The notes under the pieces are model-generated. The model saw nothing but the letters and a program-made list of their open reading frames with translations. It did no database searches and was not told the origin of the DNA. From positions 1 through 51,271 of the forward strand of contig NZ_CAUHPG010000015.1 in the NCBI RefSeq assembly GCF_959608125.1: a DNA stretch of 51,271 nucleotides, written 5' to 3'. Origin of the DNA: an uncultured Slackia sp. GTDB lineage: Bacteria > Actinomycetota > Coriobacteriia > Coriobacteriales > Eggerthellaceae. Both the position numbers and the translations under genes were made by a program. Shown here piece by piece: positions 9,290 to 17,632 of this stretch (positions within the stretch are counted from its first letter, which is position 1; the number at the start of each line of letters is the position of its first letter).

Positions 9290-9313
9290 GAGACAACGTC
9301 GGGTAAGAGGCGC

Positions 9314-10078
9314 TTACTTGCGCTTCTCGACCACGTTCTTGCCGTCTTCGAGCTCGGCACGAGCCCAGTGGCCCCAGTGATAGAGCGCGTCGGATTCGGA
9401 GACGAGGCCGTCGCCGAACATGGCGCGATGCATGCCCCTGTAAGGCTGGAAGATACCGCCGCCCAGGAAGATGTGCGCGAGGCCGAACACGGCGATTCCC
9501 AGGAAGCCCAGGTCATGCAAGAACAGCATGACGCCGTAGACGCCTGCGCCGAAATCGAGCACGGTGGTGTCGAGCAGCAGGGCGACGCCCGTGATGCCCA
9601 TCAAGGCGCCGAAGAGCCACAGCATGCCGTCGGCGAAGCGCTGGCCGCTCTTGACCTCGCTCTGGTCGGGCATGTGGATGAAGCGCGCCATGAACAGGTA
9701 CGGGAAGAACAGGATCATCCACTTCTTGTCGTCGGAGTCCCACTTCGCGAACAGGTTCTTGAAGATATGCGCGACGCCCTTGGGGGCCATGATCGCGCTG
9801 ATCAGGGGAACGGCGACGAACAGCACGCCGAGCACGCGGTGCGCCATGCGGATGACGAACACGCTATCGGCGCCGATCGCCTGACCCAGGACCGGAACGA
9901 ACACGAACAGGCCGCTGAAGCACAGCAGGATGCAGCACACGATGGTGATGCCGTGCGTCCAGCGCGCTTGCTTGGAATGGCGCTTGATGTATCGGCCCGT
10001 CTCGCTCGCCTTGCGCTCTTCGAGGAACTCTCGATCGAGGGCTTCGTCGGCGGCGGAAACCTTCACGGCGCTACTCAT
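9314..10078 (-). CDS. formate dehydrogenase gamma subunit, cytochrome b
   Basis: A 254-residue membrane protein with four hydrophobic segments: around ITIVCCILLCFSGLFVFVPV, VLGVLFVAVPLISAIM, GMLWLFGALMGITGVALL and LGFLGIAVFGLAHIFLG. Histidines RWTHG, RMAHR, FLHDLG and LAHIF sit at or in these segments and are candidate axial ligands for two hemes b, as in FdnI-type subunits. It would accept electrons from the beta subunit and reduce membrane quinone. Its start overlaps the beta gene by eight bases and has a strong AAAGGAGG site, so translation is coupled. The N-terminal 40 residues are charged and cytoplasmic. Homology to FdnI/FdoI is by architecture and position. Confidence 0.88.
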   Translation of the reverse strand: MSSAVKVSAADEALDREFLEERKASETGRYIKRHSKQARWTHGITIVCCILLCFSGLFVFVPVLGQAIGADSVFVIRMAHRVLGVLFVAVPLISAIMAPKGVAHIFKNLFAKWDSDDKKWMILFFPYLFMARFIHMPDQSEVKSGQRFADGMLWLFGALMGITGVALLLDTTVLDFGAGVYGVMLFLHDLGFLGIAVFGLAHIFLGGGIFQPYRGMHRAMFGDGLVSESDALYHWGHWARAELEDGKNVVEKRK

Positions 10079-11009
10079 GGCTGCCTCCTTTCTTCTTAGG
10101 CAGGTTCTCGGTCAGATGTTCGACGACCGTCAGCTCGTCCTGAGCGTCGCCGTGCTTGACGACCTCGCCGGTGTCGACGTCGATGGTATCGCCGGTCTTC
10201 TCGTTGTACGCGAGATTCTTATGGCGATAGCCGGCCGCCAGGGCGAACATAGCGCCCAGACCGAGCACCGTCGCGCCCGTGCCGACGGCCGTGATGGGCT
10301 TCATGACCTGCTGGAGGCCGACCATGGGGCTCACCTTCGGGTCTTCGACCTGGCCATGAGCCTCGACGCCGTATTTCAGCACCTGGATCACATGGAGGCC
10401 GCCCATTTCGTTCTCGCCGTACACGGTCGCCTTCTCGTAGCCGTGGGCCTTGAGGAACTCGACGCGCTTATGGGCGATAGCGATCATCTCGTCGCGATCG
10501 CCGAACTGCAGGGCGCCCGGCTGGCAGGTGGTCACGCATGCGGGAGCCATGCCGTTTTGGACGCGGTCGATGCAGCCCGTGCACTTGTTGACCTTGCTAT
10601 GGGCTCCGTAGTAATGCGGCACGTCGAAGGGACATGCGCTGCTGCAGTACTGGCAGCCGATGCACTTGGAGTCGTCGACGGCGACGAATCCGGTCTCTTC
10701 GTCTTTGACGAGCGCGCCGCCCGGGCAGACCTGGGCGCACGGGGCGTCGGAGCAGTGCTGGCAGCTGCGGCGGCCGAAGGCCCACGCGACGCTCTTGTTC
10801 GACATGCCCTCTTCGGCGTCGTACTCGTTGAACGTGATGATCAGACGAGTGTCGCCGTTGACGTCAGGCGGATTCTGGAGCGTGCCCGTGAACTCGTTCT
10901 CGTTAAGGCCCGTCGGGGACGGGAGCCCGTTCCAGCACTTGCACGCGATCTGACATCCCTTGCAAGCGGTGCATTTGGAGGAATCGAACAGTATTGCTTT
11001 TTCACTCAT
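10071..11009 (-). CDS. formate dehydrogenase beta subunit, 4Fe-4S ferredoxin-like
   Basis: A 312-residue electron-transfer subunit with four cysteine clusters: CTACKGCQIACKC, CQHCSDAPCAQVC, CIGCQYCSSAC and CTGCIDR...CVTTC, enough for four [4Fe-4S] centres as in FdnH/FdoH. WNGLPSPTG and RLIITFNEYD are family segments. A hydrophobic stretch near residues 240-265 (AVGTGATVLGLGAMFALAAG) is the likely single membrane anchor, though it is followed by about 50 hydrophilic residues. It moves electrons from the molybdenum/tungsten subunit to the cytochrome b subunit on the outer face of the membrane, carried out with the Tat-dependent alpha partner. AGGGAG precedes the ATG, 13 bases after the alpha stop. 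Confidence 0.93.
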   Translation of the reverse strand: MSEKAILFDSSKCTACKGCQIACKCWNGLPSPTGLNENEFTGTLQNPPDVNGDTRLIITFNEYDAEEGMSNKSVAWAFGRRSCQHCSDAPCAQVCPGGALVKDEETGFVAVDDSKCIGCQYCSSACPFDVPHYYGAHSKVNKCTGCIDRVQNGMAPACVTTCQPGALQFGDRDEMIAIAHKRVEFLKAHGYEKATVYGENEMGGLHVIQVLKYGVEAHGQVEDPKVSPMVGLQQVMKPITAVGTGATVLGLGAMFALAAGYRHKNLAYNEKTGDTIDVDTGEVVKHGDAQDELTVVEHLTENLPKKKGGSHE

Positions 11010-11022
11010 GCCAATTCACTCC

Positions 11023-14000
11023 CTATGCCTTCTCGATATCCACGAGGAACGCCTTGTACTCGGGCGTGAACGAGTTGGGGTCGCCCACGTTCGGGGTCAG
11101 GTCGTTCACGGTATCGCCCGTGCCGAAGACGCCGGCCCAGCTGTAGTGATGGGTCAGGCCCACCAGATGCTGGGTTTCGCCATGGACGATCAGCGGCTTG
11201 ATACGCTTGGTGACCACGGCGTCGACCACGACGGAACCGCGGTTGTTGAACACGCGGACCTTGTCGCCCTTCTCGATACCCTTCTCAGCCGCGAGCTCTT
11301 CGCTGATCTCGACGAACTGCGAAGGCATGGCCTCGACCAGCGCCGGGCACATGCGCGACTGGCCGCCGGTCTGCCACATCTCGGTGACCGAGTAGGTGGT
11401 GGCGACGATCGGGTACGAGGCGGAATCGCCCTTCTTGGTCGACTCGTTGCGCGCGAACATCATGCAGGGACTGTTAAGCGCGCCGTTGAGCGGATTGCTC
11501 TCGACGGGCGTCTCGAACGGCTCATAGTGTTCGGGCAGCGGGCCGTCGGTCATGCCGTAGCTCTCGAGGCGGCCGTTCTGCTCCCACAGCATGAAGAAGG
11601 CCTTGTCGTTCGGCGGAACGGGAGCGCCGTTCTTGGCCGCGACGAAGTCGGCCGCGTCGACCAGGTTCCACTTGTCGCCGGTCCATTCGACCAGAACCTT
11701 ATCCGGGTTCCACGGCTTGCCCGCCATGTCGGCGGAAGCGCGGTTGTACAGGATGCGGCGATTGTTCGGCCAGGCGTATGCCCAGGTCGAATTCAGGCCG
11801 ATGCCCGAAGCGTCGGAATTGTCGCGACGGCCGATAGGCTGCTCGGCCGGGTCGAGCGGAGCATCGTTGTTGCTCCAGAAGCCCGAGTAGATCCACATCG
11901 CACATGCGGTGGAGCCGTCGGCCTTCAAGTCGCCATAGCCCGGAAGCAGGTCGGTCTTGGGCGCGCCAGACGTCGTATCGCACTCGGTGCCCGCGACGCG
12001 ATAGCCGTTGAGGGCCCATGCCACAGGACGCGGGTCGATCTTGCCGTCGACGTAGTAGTCCCACTTCGTCTTGAGAATCGGGTCGGGGTTGGCACCGCCC
12101 TCTTCCTCGTACAGACGGCAGACCTCGCGCCAGATGAGGTCGCACATCTCGTAGTCGGGCTTGGCCATATCCCACGGCTCGACCGCCTTGTTGCGGTACT
12201 GCAGCCAGCGGCCGGAATTCAGGATGACGCCCGGCTTCTCGTAGATCAGCGCGCACGGCAGGAAATACACCGTGGTGTCGATCTCTTCCGGATTCATGTC
12301 CGGGGCCTTCCAGAACGTGGCCGACTCGGTGGCCACCTGGTCGGCAACGACCAGCCAATCGAGCTTCGCCATGGAGCGGCGGACGAAGCCGGCGTTCGGA
12401 GCGGAGTGGCACGGGTTCATGCCCCAATTGAAGTAGCCCTTGATGACGCCCTGGTCCATGAGCTCGAACGTGGACATCATGGTGAAGTCGGGAGACGTGG
12501 GAACCTTCGGCCACCAGTCGTAGCCGTAGTCGTTTTCGACCGTGGCGTTCTCGCCGAACCATTCCTTCAAGCTCGAGATGAGGAACTTAGGCTTGTTGGT
12601 GTAATAGCCGTCGGAATACGTCTGGGACTCGAGCCACTTGCGCAACGAAGAGCGGTCCGTGGTGTTGGCCCATTTCAGATATGCGGGATGCTCGTTGACC
12701 AGCATGCCCATGTCGGTAGCGCCCTGGACGTTGGGCTCGCCGCGCAGCGCGTTGAGGCCGCCGCCGGGAACGCCGATGTTGCCCAGGAGCAGCTGCAAGA
12801 CGGACATGGCGCGCGTGTTCTGAGCGCCGTAGGTGTGCTGCGTCTGGCCGAGCGCGTACAGAATGGCGCCGGCCTTGCCGGGCTGGCCGGTGGAGGCGTA
12901 GGTGAAATACACCAGCTCGAGCGTCTCTTTGTCCATGCCGCAGATGCTGCACACGGTGTCCATGTCGTAGCGGGAATAATGCTTTTTGAACTGCTGGAAA
13001 ACGCACAGCGGATCTTGCAGGGTCATGTCACGCTTGGGATGCTGCACTACGGGAGGAGTGAACTCGGGCACGCCCTCTGCGACGGCCCATGCGTAATCGC
13101 CGCCCTCGGAAGTGTCCCAAACGGTTTCGGACTCGACCTGATAGTGCCAGCTATGGTCGCTGTACTTGCCCGCCTCTTCGTCCCAGCCGCTGAAGAAACC
13201 GGTCGCGGGATCGAATTCGTATTCGGGATCGAGCAGATAGGAAGCATTCGTGTAGTTCAGCACGTACTCGTGCTGCCACAAATCGTTTTCGATGATGTAG
13301 TTGTACAAGCCGCCGTAGAACGCGATATCCGTGCCCGAACGAATGGGGCAATAGATATCGGCCTGCTCGGCCGTACGGGTGTAGCGCGGGTCGACGACGA
13401 TCCACTTCGCGCCGTTCTCGTGGGCCTTATGAATCCACTTCGAGCTGACGGGGTGGTTTTCCGCACTGTTGGAGCCGATGTTCATAATGACGTCGGCGTT
13501 TTGGAAGTCGCACCAATGGCTCGTCATAGAGCCGCGACCGAATGATGCTGCCAGACCGGCAACGGTGGGGCCGTGTCAAACACGGGCCTGGTTGTCGACT
13601 GCTACGACGCCCAGGCTGCGCATGGCCTTGAGAATGAGGTACTCCTCTTCGGAGTTCTGCTGGCTGCCGCCCAAGCTCGCAATGGCGGGCGTGTAGTTCA
13701 CCGTGAGACCGGTCTCGTCGGTCTCGACGAAGGTGGCATCGCGCGTATCCTTGACGTTGCGCGCGATTTCCTGGATGGCGTCCTCCCAGCTGATTTCCTC
13801 CCAATCGGCAGCACCGGGGCGGCGCACCATGGGACGGGAGATGCGGTCGGGATTCTTGATGACCTCGCGTGTCTCGGGGTCGACGATGTTGCGAAGCTGG
13901 AACATCGAAGCGCCCTTCGGGCACAGACCGCCCTGATTGATCGGATGGTCGGGGTCGCCCTCCAGGTTGACGAGCTCGCCGTCGCGAACCGAGCAAAGCG

Positions 14001-14178
14001 AGCCGCATCCTCCTGCGCAATAACAGCAGATGTTCGTGTACTCTTCGGTGTTCACAAGCTTCCAAGTCTTATCGGCTTCGACGGCGAGCGCCGGCGAAGC
14101 CGATGCGAGCTGGAACGCCGCGCCCGCTGCGAACGTCGCGCCCGCGGCCTTGAAAAAGCCCCTGCGTGTCAGGTCCAT
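11023..14178 (-). CDS. fdnG: formate dehydrogenase alpha subunit, selenocysteine-containing
   Basis: A 1051-residue molybdopterin oxidoreductase that oxidises formate to CO2. A twin-arginine signal (TRRGFFK, then an alanine-rich hydrophobic run) directs export. CCYCAGGCGSLC binds the [4Fe-4S] cluster. An in-frame UGA at 13576-13578 is residue 201 and is read as selenocysteine: the flanks NQARV-U-HGPTVAGLA match FdnG/FdhF-type sites, and a SECIS-like hairpin follows 12 bases later. Automatic callers would split the gene at this codon into 200- and 834-residue pieces. The rest shows dinucleotide-binding segments such as GSNSAENHP and the C-terminal molybdopterin domain (RVFNNRGSVVVDA). AAAGGAGACG precedes the ATG. 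First gene of the operon with beta and gamma subunits. The symbol is by similarity of architecture. Confidence 0.95.
13547..13563 (-). promoter_or_regulatory. bacterial SECIS-like hairpin after the Sec UGA
   Basis: On the mRNA, 12 bases after the UGA, GUUGCC and GGCAGC form a six-pair stem (one G-U) around the apical loop GGUCU. That loop matches the SelB-binding GGUCU loop of E. coli fdhF and fdnG, and the distance from the UGA is similar. It lies within coding sequence (residues after Sec). Confidence 0.8.
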
Positions 14179-14604
14179 AGCCTCGTCTCCTTTCTTTCTG
14201 TTGTCACGTGCATATCCTCGAGAATCGGCTCATGCATCGCGAATTCCAAATCGAGCATGAACCGAAAACCGGAAACGAGGAGGCGTTACCTTCCCGTTAC
14301 ATTTTGCAATGGTAGCATCGCGGCATCAATTACACGGGGCGGAAGGCAACGCCATGCCCTTTGATTCGGCAAATGGACACATCATGCATAAAAGATGCGA
14401 AACATGCTTTTATTAAGACCAAAACATGCTTTTTTCTTAGATTCCGTTCGTACACACGCCTCTCTGAAATTGACCGAAGAACGCGCCTGTAGGCTGCGCT
14501 GAATGGTAAGGAAATCGCAGACCGCGCGCTTGACCCACTTCCTGTCGACGCGAAAACGTCGAATTCTCCTGTTCGAAACGCAGCCATCTCGTCTTTCTTT
14601 TAAC
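14179..14604 (-). promoter_or_regulatory. upstream region of the formate dehydrogenase operon
   Basis: No gene seen. The 5' leader of fdhA lies here. A 12-bp direct repeat, AAACATGCTTTT, occurs at 14400-14411 and 14422-14433 with start-to-start spacing of 22 bases, two helical turns, inside an AT-rich patch about 220-255 bases before the start codon. A related CATGCATAAAAG lies at 14384-14395. The spacing suggests a dimeric activator or repressor site. No convincing -35/-10 pair was found. Confidence 0.4.
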
Positions 14605-14645
14605 GAGGGCGGGCCCGAAACGCCAACCGTTTCGGGCCCGCCCTC
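14605..14645. terminator. 18-bp perfect hairpin after the selenium cluster
   Basis: Bases 14605-14622 and 14628-14645 are perfect complements with a CCAAC loop. The hairpin follows the DUF3343 stop by 43 bases on the minus strand. Neither strand has a T-run after it, so it is unusual for an intrinsic terminator, though its stability would block read-through into the formate dehydrogenase leader. Confidence 0.55.
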
Positions 14646-14687
14646 CACAAACGCGATGCAGCGCCTGCTTTTATTCACGATGCGCGC

Positions 14688-14945
14688 CTAGAGCCTCTCG
14701 ATCAAAGAGAACGAGCCGTCTTCGTCGGCATACAGCGACGCCAGTCCTTTGACCTGTTCCACATTTCCAGCAAGAGCGAGCGCGGCGGCCGCGTCCTGCG
14801 CCGCGAAGCGCAGCGACATGCCGCAACCCGCAGAAATCGCCTTCGGCGTGGGAATCATGGCAGGCTTGACCTGTGCAAGGGCATGATAAGCCGCCATGGC
14901 CGCATGAGTCGACTCAAACGCCATCACATACATGGGCTCGGTCAC
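14688..14945 (-). CDS. DUF3343 putative Se/S carrier protein
   Basis: An 85-residue protein of the DUF3343 family (PF11823, described as a putative Se/S carrier). It shows a ferredoxin-like small domain: YVMAFESTHAAMAAYHAL near the start, then PTPKAISAGCGMSLRF, the conserved proline-rich loop and CG motif. Cys in SAGCG is the likely carrier thiol. The GTG start (14945-14943) overlaps the yedF stop in GTGA and follows GAAGGTGAT, so the pair is translationally coupled. An ATG five codons later is an alternative. It is the last gene of the five-gene cluster. Carrier function for persulfide or selenide is family-level inference. Confidence 0.85.
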   Translation of the reverse strand: MTEPMYVMAFESTHAAMAAYHALAQVKPAMIPTPKAISAGCGMSLRFAAQDAAAALALAGNVEQVKGLASLYADEDGSFSLIERL

Positions 14946-15565
14946 AGCGCAATCACCTTCGCAGCCTCGCGCATACGGCCGAGAATGTCGTACATGTTGG
15001 ACACCTCTCCCACCGCGAGCTTTTCCTTCAGGCCATAGAAATCGAGGCAGGTTCCGCACACGAGCACCTCGGTGCCCCGCTCCATCAGTTTGCGAACGCT
15101 TTCGATGTTTTGGTCCTGGCCCTCGACGATCAGCTTGACCCCCTCGTTCATGAACAGAAGAGAAGCAGGGGGGTCGCCCGCCTCGGAAAGCGTATAAAGC
15201 GCCATTTTCATCAGGTTTCCGCCAAGCTCGCTCTCGCTCGTTCCGATAGAATCGCTCTTGACGAAGACCGCATAACCGCAGCCCGCAGGACCGCAAACGC
15301 TCTGCACGGAGGCATCGGCGCCGACAGGAGCCGCCAGCTCGACGACAGCGCCGTGTTCGCCCACGGCGAATGAGACGAGCCACCCTCCTTCGATCGCGTC
15401 GACGGAAACGCCGATACCCTGCTTCTCGCCGAGCCTGGAAAGATTTTTCACGGCGGTCTCGTTGTCGACCTGCACGGCAAGCTCGGTGCATCCCGCATCG
15501 AGCTCTTTTTTCGCCATCACCAGCGGCAGCGGGCACTGCTTGCCGAAAGCGTCGATGATTTTCAT
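14942..15565 (-). CDS. yedF: selenium metabolism protein YedF
   Basis: A 207-residue two-domain protein. Residues 1-75 are a TusA/SirA-like domain with the CPLP motif at Cys11 (FGKQCPLPLVMAKKEL). The second half is a DsrE-like domain ending in VCGTCLDFYGLKEKL and VSNMYDILGRM. This arrangement defines the YedF family found in genomes with SelD. The N-terminal cysteine would carry persulfide or perselenide. TAGGAGG lies eight bases before the ATG. It is 11 bases downstream of the double-cubane protein gene and overlaps the DUF3343 gene by four bases. It probably receives selenium or sulfur from the desulfurase encoded at 17629-18771; direct transfer is inference. Confidence 0.92.
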   Translation of the reverse strand: MKIIDAFGKQCPLPLVMAKKELDAGCTELAVQVDNETAVKNLSRLGEKQGIGVSVDAIEGGWLVSFAVGEHGAVVELAAPVGADASVQSVCGPAGCGYAVFVKSDSIGTSESELGGNLMKMALYTLSEAGDPPASLLFMNEGVKLIVEGQDQNIESVRKLMERGTEVLVCGTCLDFYGLKEKLAVGEVSNMYDILGRMREAAKVIAL

Positions 15566-15576
15566 AATCGGTCCTC

Positions 15577-16758
15577 CTACAGCATCTCGATGAAGGCGGC
15601 GATGCGGGTCTCGAGCTGGCCCAGATCGCCCGTCGAGTAATCGGTCTCGATCTTCAGGTACGGAATGCCGCGCTCCTCGCATGCGGCCGCGACCTTCGCG
15701 GACTCGACGTTGAACGTGTGGCATGCCTGCAAAACAACCTCGATAACGCCATCGACCCGGTATTTCTCGACCATGGCGAGGCTGTTTTCGATACGGCCCT
15801 CGTTCGGCGTCATGACCGAGCAGTTGATGCTCAGATAACGGTCGGAAATGGCGCGCAGGATATCGTCGGCATCTTCGTCGACAAGCATACTCTGAGTGCG
15901 CTCCCCTGAGCAATCGTCGAGGCACACGATAGCGCCTCCGTTGCGCTCGACCGTCATGCCGACCTTCTGGATCACGCCGCCCGACGGACAGCCGGTGAGC
16001 ATGATACGCTTCGCGAAAGCGGGGACAGGGCGCTCCGCCGCCTCGTAAGCGGTACCGCGCGCTTCGGCGAGCGCCTCGACCGACTCGACGAACTTCTCTA
16101 CATCGAAGCTGAACGTGCTTTTCAGAAGCGTGGTCATCATCTCGACGCCGCTCATCGCAGGCGGCACGTTCTCCTGCAGGGCATACAGCCTGCTGAAAGC
16201 GCGACGGGCGCGATTGCGCAAGCGGACGGCGGCGCGCAACGCCTCGTCGGTTATTTCGACATCGAAGCGGCGCTCGAGCTCCTGCTTCAGCAGCTCGACT
16301 TCCTCGCGCCAAATGTCGGAGGCATAAGCGCGGCTCTGGCTCTGCGGAAGATGCAAGACGTAGGTGGGCTTGATGTCATTGAGAAGCTCGTACATCTTCT
16401 TCTTGCCATCGCACGTGGTCTCGCCGATGATCAGATCGGAGAAATAGGTATAGGGGCACTTCTGCGTGAGCGCGAAGCCGTACGTGCCCTTGATCAGCGG
16501 ACAAAGATTCTTGGGCAAGACGGCCTCGGCATCGGGAACGGTCTCGTTGCTCATGCCGCACAAACCGACGGCGGCGATGCCCGCCGCGTCGAGCAGCTCG
16601 AGCGGCGTATAGGAACACAGGCATCCGGCAAGTTTTCCGCCGTTTTGCTTGAACTCCATGGCCGCAATGAAGCCTGCGCGGCGAGCGTCGTCAAACGCCT
16701 CGAAGATTTCGGGCAAGGTGTCGGGAGCGCCCTGCGGCGTCGTTTTTTCCTGGGTCAT
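15577..16758 (-). CDS. double-cubane-cluster / 2-hydroxyacyl-CoA dehydratase D-like protein, YjiM family
   Basis: A 393-residue protein of the HgdB/FldC/YjiM superfamily. Its N-terminal part is rich in cysteines (GCLCS at 46-48, GLCGMS, KNLCPLIKG, KCPYTYF, GETTCDGKKKMYE), which is the pattern of members that hold a [4Fe-4S] or double-cubane [8Fe-9S] cluster rather than an acyl-CoA site. A second domain has TGCPSGG and the closing YSTGDLGQLETRIAAF. Its partner ATPase is encoded just upstream in the same operon. ATG 16758 is chosen for good spacing from AAAGGA; ATGs at 16764 and 16791 are alternatives. With YedF next to it, a role in ATP-driven reduction of a sulfur or selenium compound is an attractive guess, but the substrate is unknown. 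Confidence 0.85.
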   Translation of the reverse strand: MTQEKTTPQGAPDTLPEIFEAFDDARRAGFIAAMEFKQNGGKLAGCLCSYTPLELLDAAGIAAVGLCGMSNETVPDAEAVLPKNLCPLIKGTYGFALTQKCPYTYFSDLIIGETTCDGKKKMYELLNDIKPTYVLHLPQSQSRAYASDIWREEVELLKQELERRFDVEITDEALRAAVRLRNRARRAFSRLYALQENVPPAMSGVEMMTTLLKSTFSFDVEKFVESVEALAEARGTAYEAAERPVPAFAKRIMLTGCPSGGVIQKVGMTVERNGGAIVCLDDCSGERTQSMLVDEDADDILRAISDRYLSINCSVMTPNEGRIENSLAMVEKYRVDGVIEVVLQACHTFNVESAKVAAACEERGIPYLKIETDYSTGDLGQLETRIAAFIEML

Positions 16759-16834
16759 GAACATCGTTCCTTTCGTGACTTCGAATTCCATGCTGCCGGC
16801 GCCTTCGCATCAGCAGACGGAGGCGCCGGTTTTC

Positions 16835-17632
16835 TTAAGACGAGCTCAGCGCCGCCCCGATGGCCCCGGCGAAACGGGCCTCGGGCGTCGTGCGCACCGG
16901 CGCCCCCAAAGCCTCGGCAAGACGCTGCACGACATAGGCTTCGTCGCACAAGCCTCCCGTGAGCACATAGGAGTCGCCCCCTACCTGCGAGACCAAAGGA
17001 ACCACCTTGGCCACAACCGAATCGATGACGCCGCAGGCGATGTCCTCGCGCGGAATTCCGCGGCCGATCAGCGAGATGACCTCGGACTCGGCGAATACGG
17101 TGCACATGGACGAAATAGGCGTCGGCGCGCCCTCGCGCGCCAGCACCGACAGCTCAGACATCGAAACGCCGAGCCTGTTCGCCATGATTTCAAGGAACTT
17201 GCCCGTGCCGGCGGAGCACTTGTCGTTCATGACGAATTTCGACACCCTTCCCTTCACCAGGCGGATCGCCTTGGTATCCTGTCCGCCCACATCGATCGCC
17301 GTCACGTCATCGCCGAACAAAAACGCGGCCCCTCGCCCGTGGCATGTGATTTCGGTGACGGCTCTGTCGGCGAAAGGAACCGAGATGCGTCCGTATCCCG
17401 TGGCGACCGTACGGATGCGCGGGTCATCGACGTCGTAGCCCTGGACGCGAAGCTCGTCCGCGAGCCGCATCGCCGCATCAGTGCTGTTGTAGCCCGTTGG
17501 GATGGCCGTCGTAAATGCGAGCTTCCCGTTTTCGACCACAGCCGCCTTCGCCGCCGTGGACCCGATGTCGATGCCGACGCGAATCGGCTCGTCGGTTCTA
17601 GATTCGTTCGTCTGGTCGGTGATATCCGTCAT
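16835..17632 (-). CDS. BadF/YjiL-type ATPase, activator of the double-cubane protein
   Basis: A 265-residue ASKHA-fold ATPase related to HgdC/BadF and YjiL. It has the phosphate-binding GIDIGSTAAKAAV, the second phosphate motif AIDVGGQDTKAI, and two conserved cysteines in NDKCSAGTGKF (Cys139) and SSMCTVFAESEVI (Cys177), which in this family bridge a [4Fe-4S] cluster between two subunits. Such activators inject a low-potential electron into the partner with ATP hydrolysis. Its ATG overlaps the desulfurase stop as ATGA; the double-cubane gene follows after 76 bases. Family assignment is strong; the partner is inferred from adjacency. Confidence 0.92.
   Translation of the reverse strand: MTDITDQTNESRTDEPIRVGIDIGSTAAKAAVVENGKLAFTTAIPTGYNSTDAAMRLADELRVQGYDVDDPRIRTVATGYGRISVPFADRAVTEITCHGRGAAFLFGDDVTAIDVGGQDTKAIRLVKGRVSKFVMNDKCSAGTGKFLEIMANRLGVSMSELSVLAREGAPTPISSMCTVFAESEVISLIGRGIPREDIACGVIDSVVAKVVPLVSQVGGDSYVLTGGLCDEAYVVQRLAEALGAPVRTTPEARFAGAIGAALSSS

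Noticed and set aside
11023..13527. An 834-residue frame starting at 13527 as a separate, 5'-truncated formate dehydrogenase gene, with 13576-14178 as a broken fragment
   Set aside because: The two frames are in phase and separated only by one UGA in a classical selenocysteine context with a SECIS-like hairpin; they are one gene.
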